Origin: DATFVA01 sp963832715
Lineage (GTDB): Bacteria; Bacteroidota; Ignavibacteria; Ignavibacteriales; Ignavibacteriaceae
DNA: 64,000 nucleotides
NCBI GenBank assembly: GCA_963832715.1
Contig: CAWHVB010000004.1
Span: 186,001 to 250,000 of the forward strand
Direction: 5' to 3'
Below the pieces are notes generated by a model. That model ran no database searches. It was not told the origin of the DNA and saw only the letters and a program-made list of their open reading frames with translations. Position numbers and translations under genes: made by a program. Below, one piece after another: positions 63,817 through 64,000 of this stretch; positions within the stretch are counted from its first letter, which is position 1; each line of letters begins with the position of its first letter.

Positions 63817-64000
63817 TTGCATCAGCCGGGTGAAGATTATAATGCTAAAGAAATGAGTGAAGCTCCGACGGATATTGTTCCTGAATCGTTACTTGCAAAG
63901 TTCTTCCTGGAAGTGAATTCGCTTACTGTTTTTGTACTGCGTTTTTTCCGTGAGGTATTAAAACCGCCATATGAATTTAACGAACTGCTCAAACAATCAT
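63817..64000 (+). CDS. mlaE: MlaE-type ABC transporter permease, N-terminal part (runs off the window)
   Basis: 61 codons are visible from a TTG at 63817, preceded by TAGGAAAG. An ATG at 63853 is an alternative but lacks a ribosome site. The segment LLAKFFLEVNSLTVFVLRFFREVLKPPYEFNELLKQS is the amphipathic N-terminus of MlaE/YrbE permeases. These move phospholipids between inner and outer membrane with MlaF and MlaD. The rest, and probably mlaF and mlaD, lie outside. Site H is upstream. Confidence 0.7.
   Translation, partial: MHQPGEDYNAKEMSEAPTDIVPESLLAKFFLEVNSLTVFVLRFFREVLKPPYEFNELLKQS

Noticed and set aside
1..64000. tRNA, rRNA, insertion sequence or prophage genes
   Set aside because: Scanning by eye found no cloverleaf with a normal T-arm, no rRNA signature, no transposase and no phage-type gene.

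Overview
The window comes from a Gram-negative, AT-leaning bacterium that fits the Ignavibacteria (Bacteroidota/Chlorobi group) best. Several secreted proteins end in a type IX secretion (T9SS) sorting domain containing NYPNPFNPST. A PorV/PorQ-like T9SS protein, an S46 dipeptidyl-peptidase, a BamD lipoprotein and system I cytochrome c maturation genes are also present. This placement is inference from gene content. No rRNA, tRNA, IS element or CRISPR array was recognised.

Layout. 0-10.6 kb: priA, then mostly minus-strand envelope genes (SIMPL protein, beta-barrels, site-2 protease, a large T9SS cargo protein, a TrmB-type regulator, a Yip1 protein), separated by several kinds of short intergenic repeat. 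10.9-17 kb: tryptophanase, an AMMECR1/Memo/DUF2520 run carrying about nine frameshifts in 2.1 kb, then a Pit phosphate transporter with its DUF47 partner. 17.1-20.7 kb: remnants of T9SS cargo genes and a YCF48-propeller cargo protein whose best start codon is ATT. 21.2-28.6 kb: glycyl-tRNA synthetase, TPR protein, PorV/PorQ protein, HtpX and small envelope proteins. 28.7-38.7 kb: one tight plus-strand run bamD - thioesterase - FG-GAP protein - metalloprotease - ccmABCDEF, closed by a clear terminator. CcmE has the CXXXY haem-binding motif in place of the usual histidine motif. 38.8-43.3 kb: DPP11-like peptidase, NarL-type regulator, a 29-bp palindromic tandem repeat and a LamG T9SS cargo protein.

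43.4-64 kb is the most interesting part. It holds a cyclic beta-1,2-glucan synthase (about 2,900 residues, one frameshift), two paralogous NarL-type regulators with an unusual Asp in the receiver switch position, a PAS/HisKA_2 kinase, an HpnP-like B12/radical-SAM enzyme, DUF4398 and OmpA lipoproteins, a DUF4382 lipoprotein, small outer-membrane proteins, a slipin, an MscS channel and the start of an MlaE-type permease. Eight plus-strand transcription units here are each preceded, 50-160 nt upstream of the start codon, by the same 32-nt element with fixed internal spacing (K-T-A-R ... TTTCATCC, 9 nt, ATTGA). I infer a co-regulated envelope or osmotic stress regulon whose regulators lie inside the island. 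I do not know a description of this motif or regulon.
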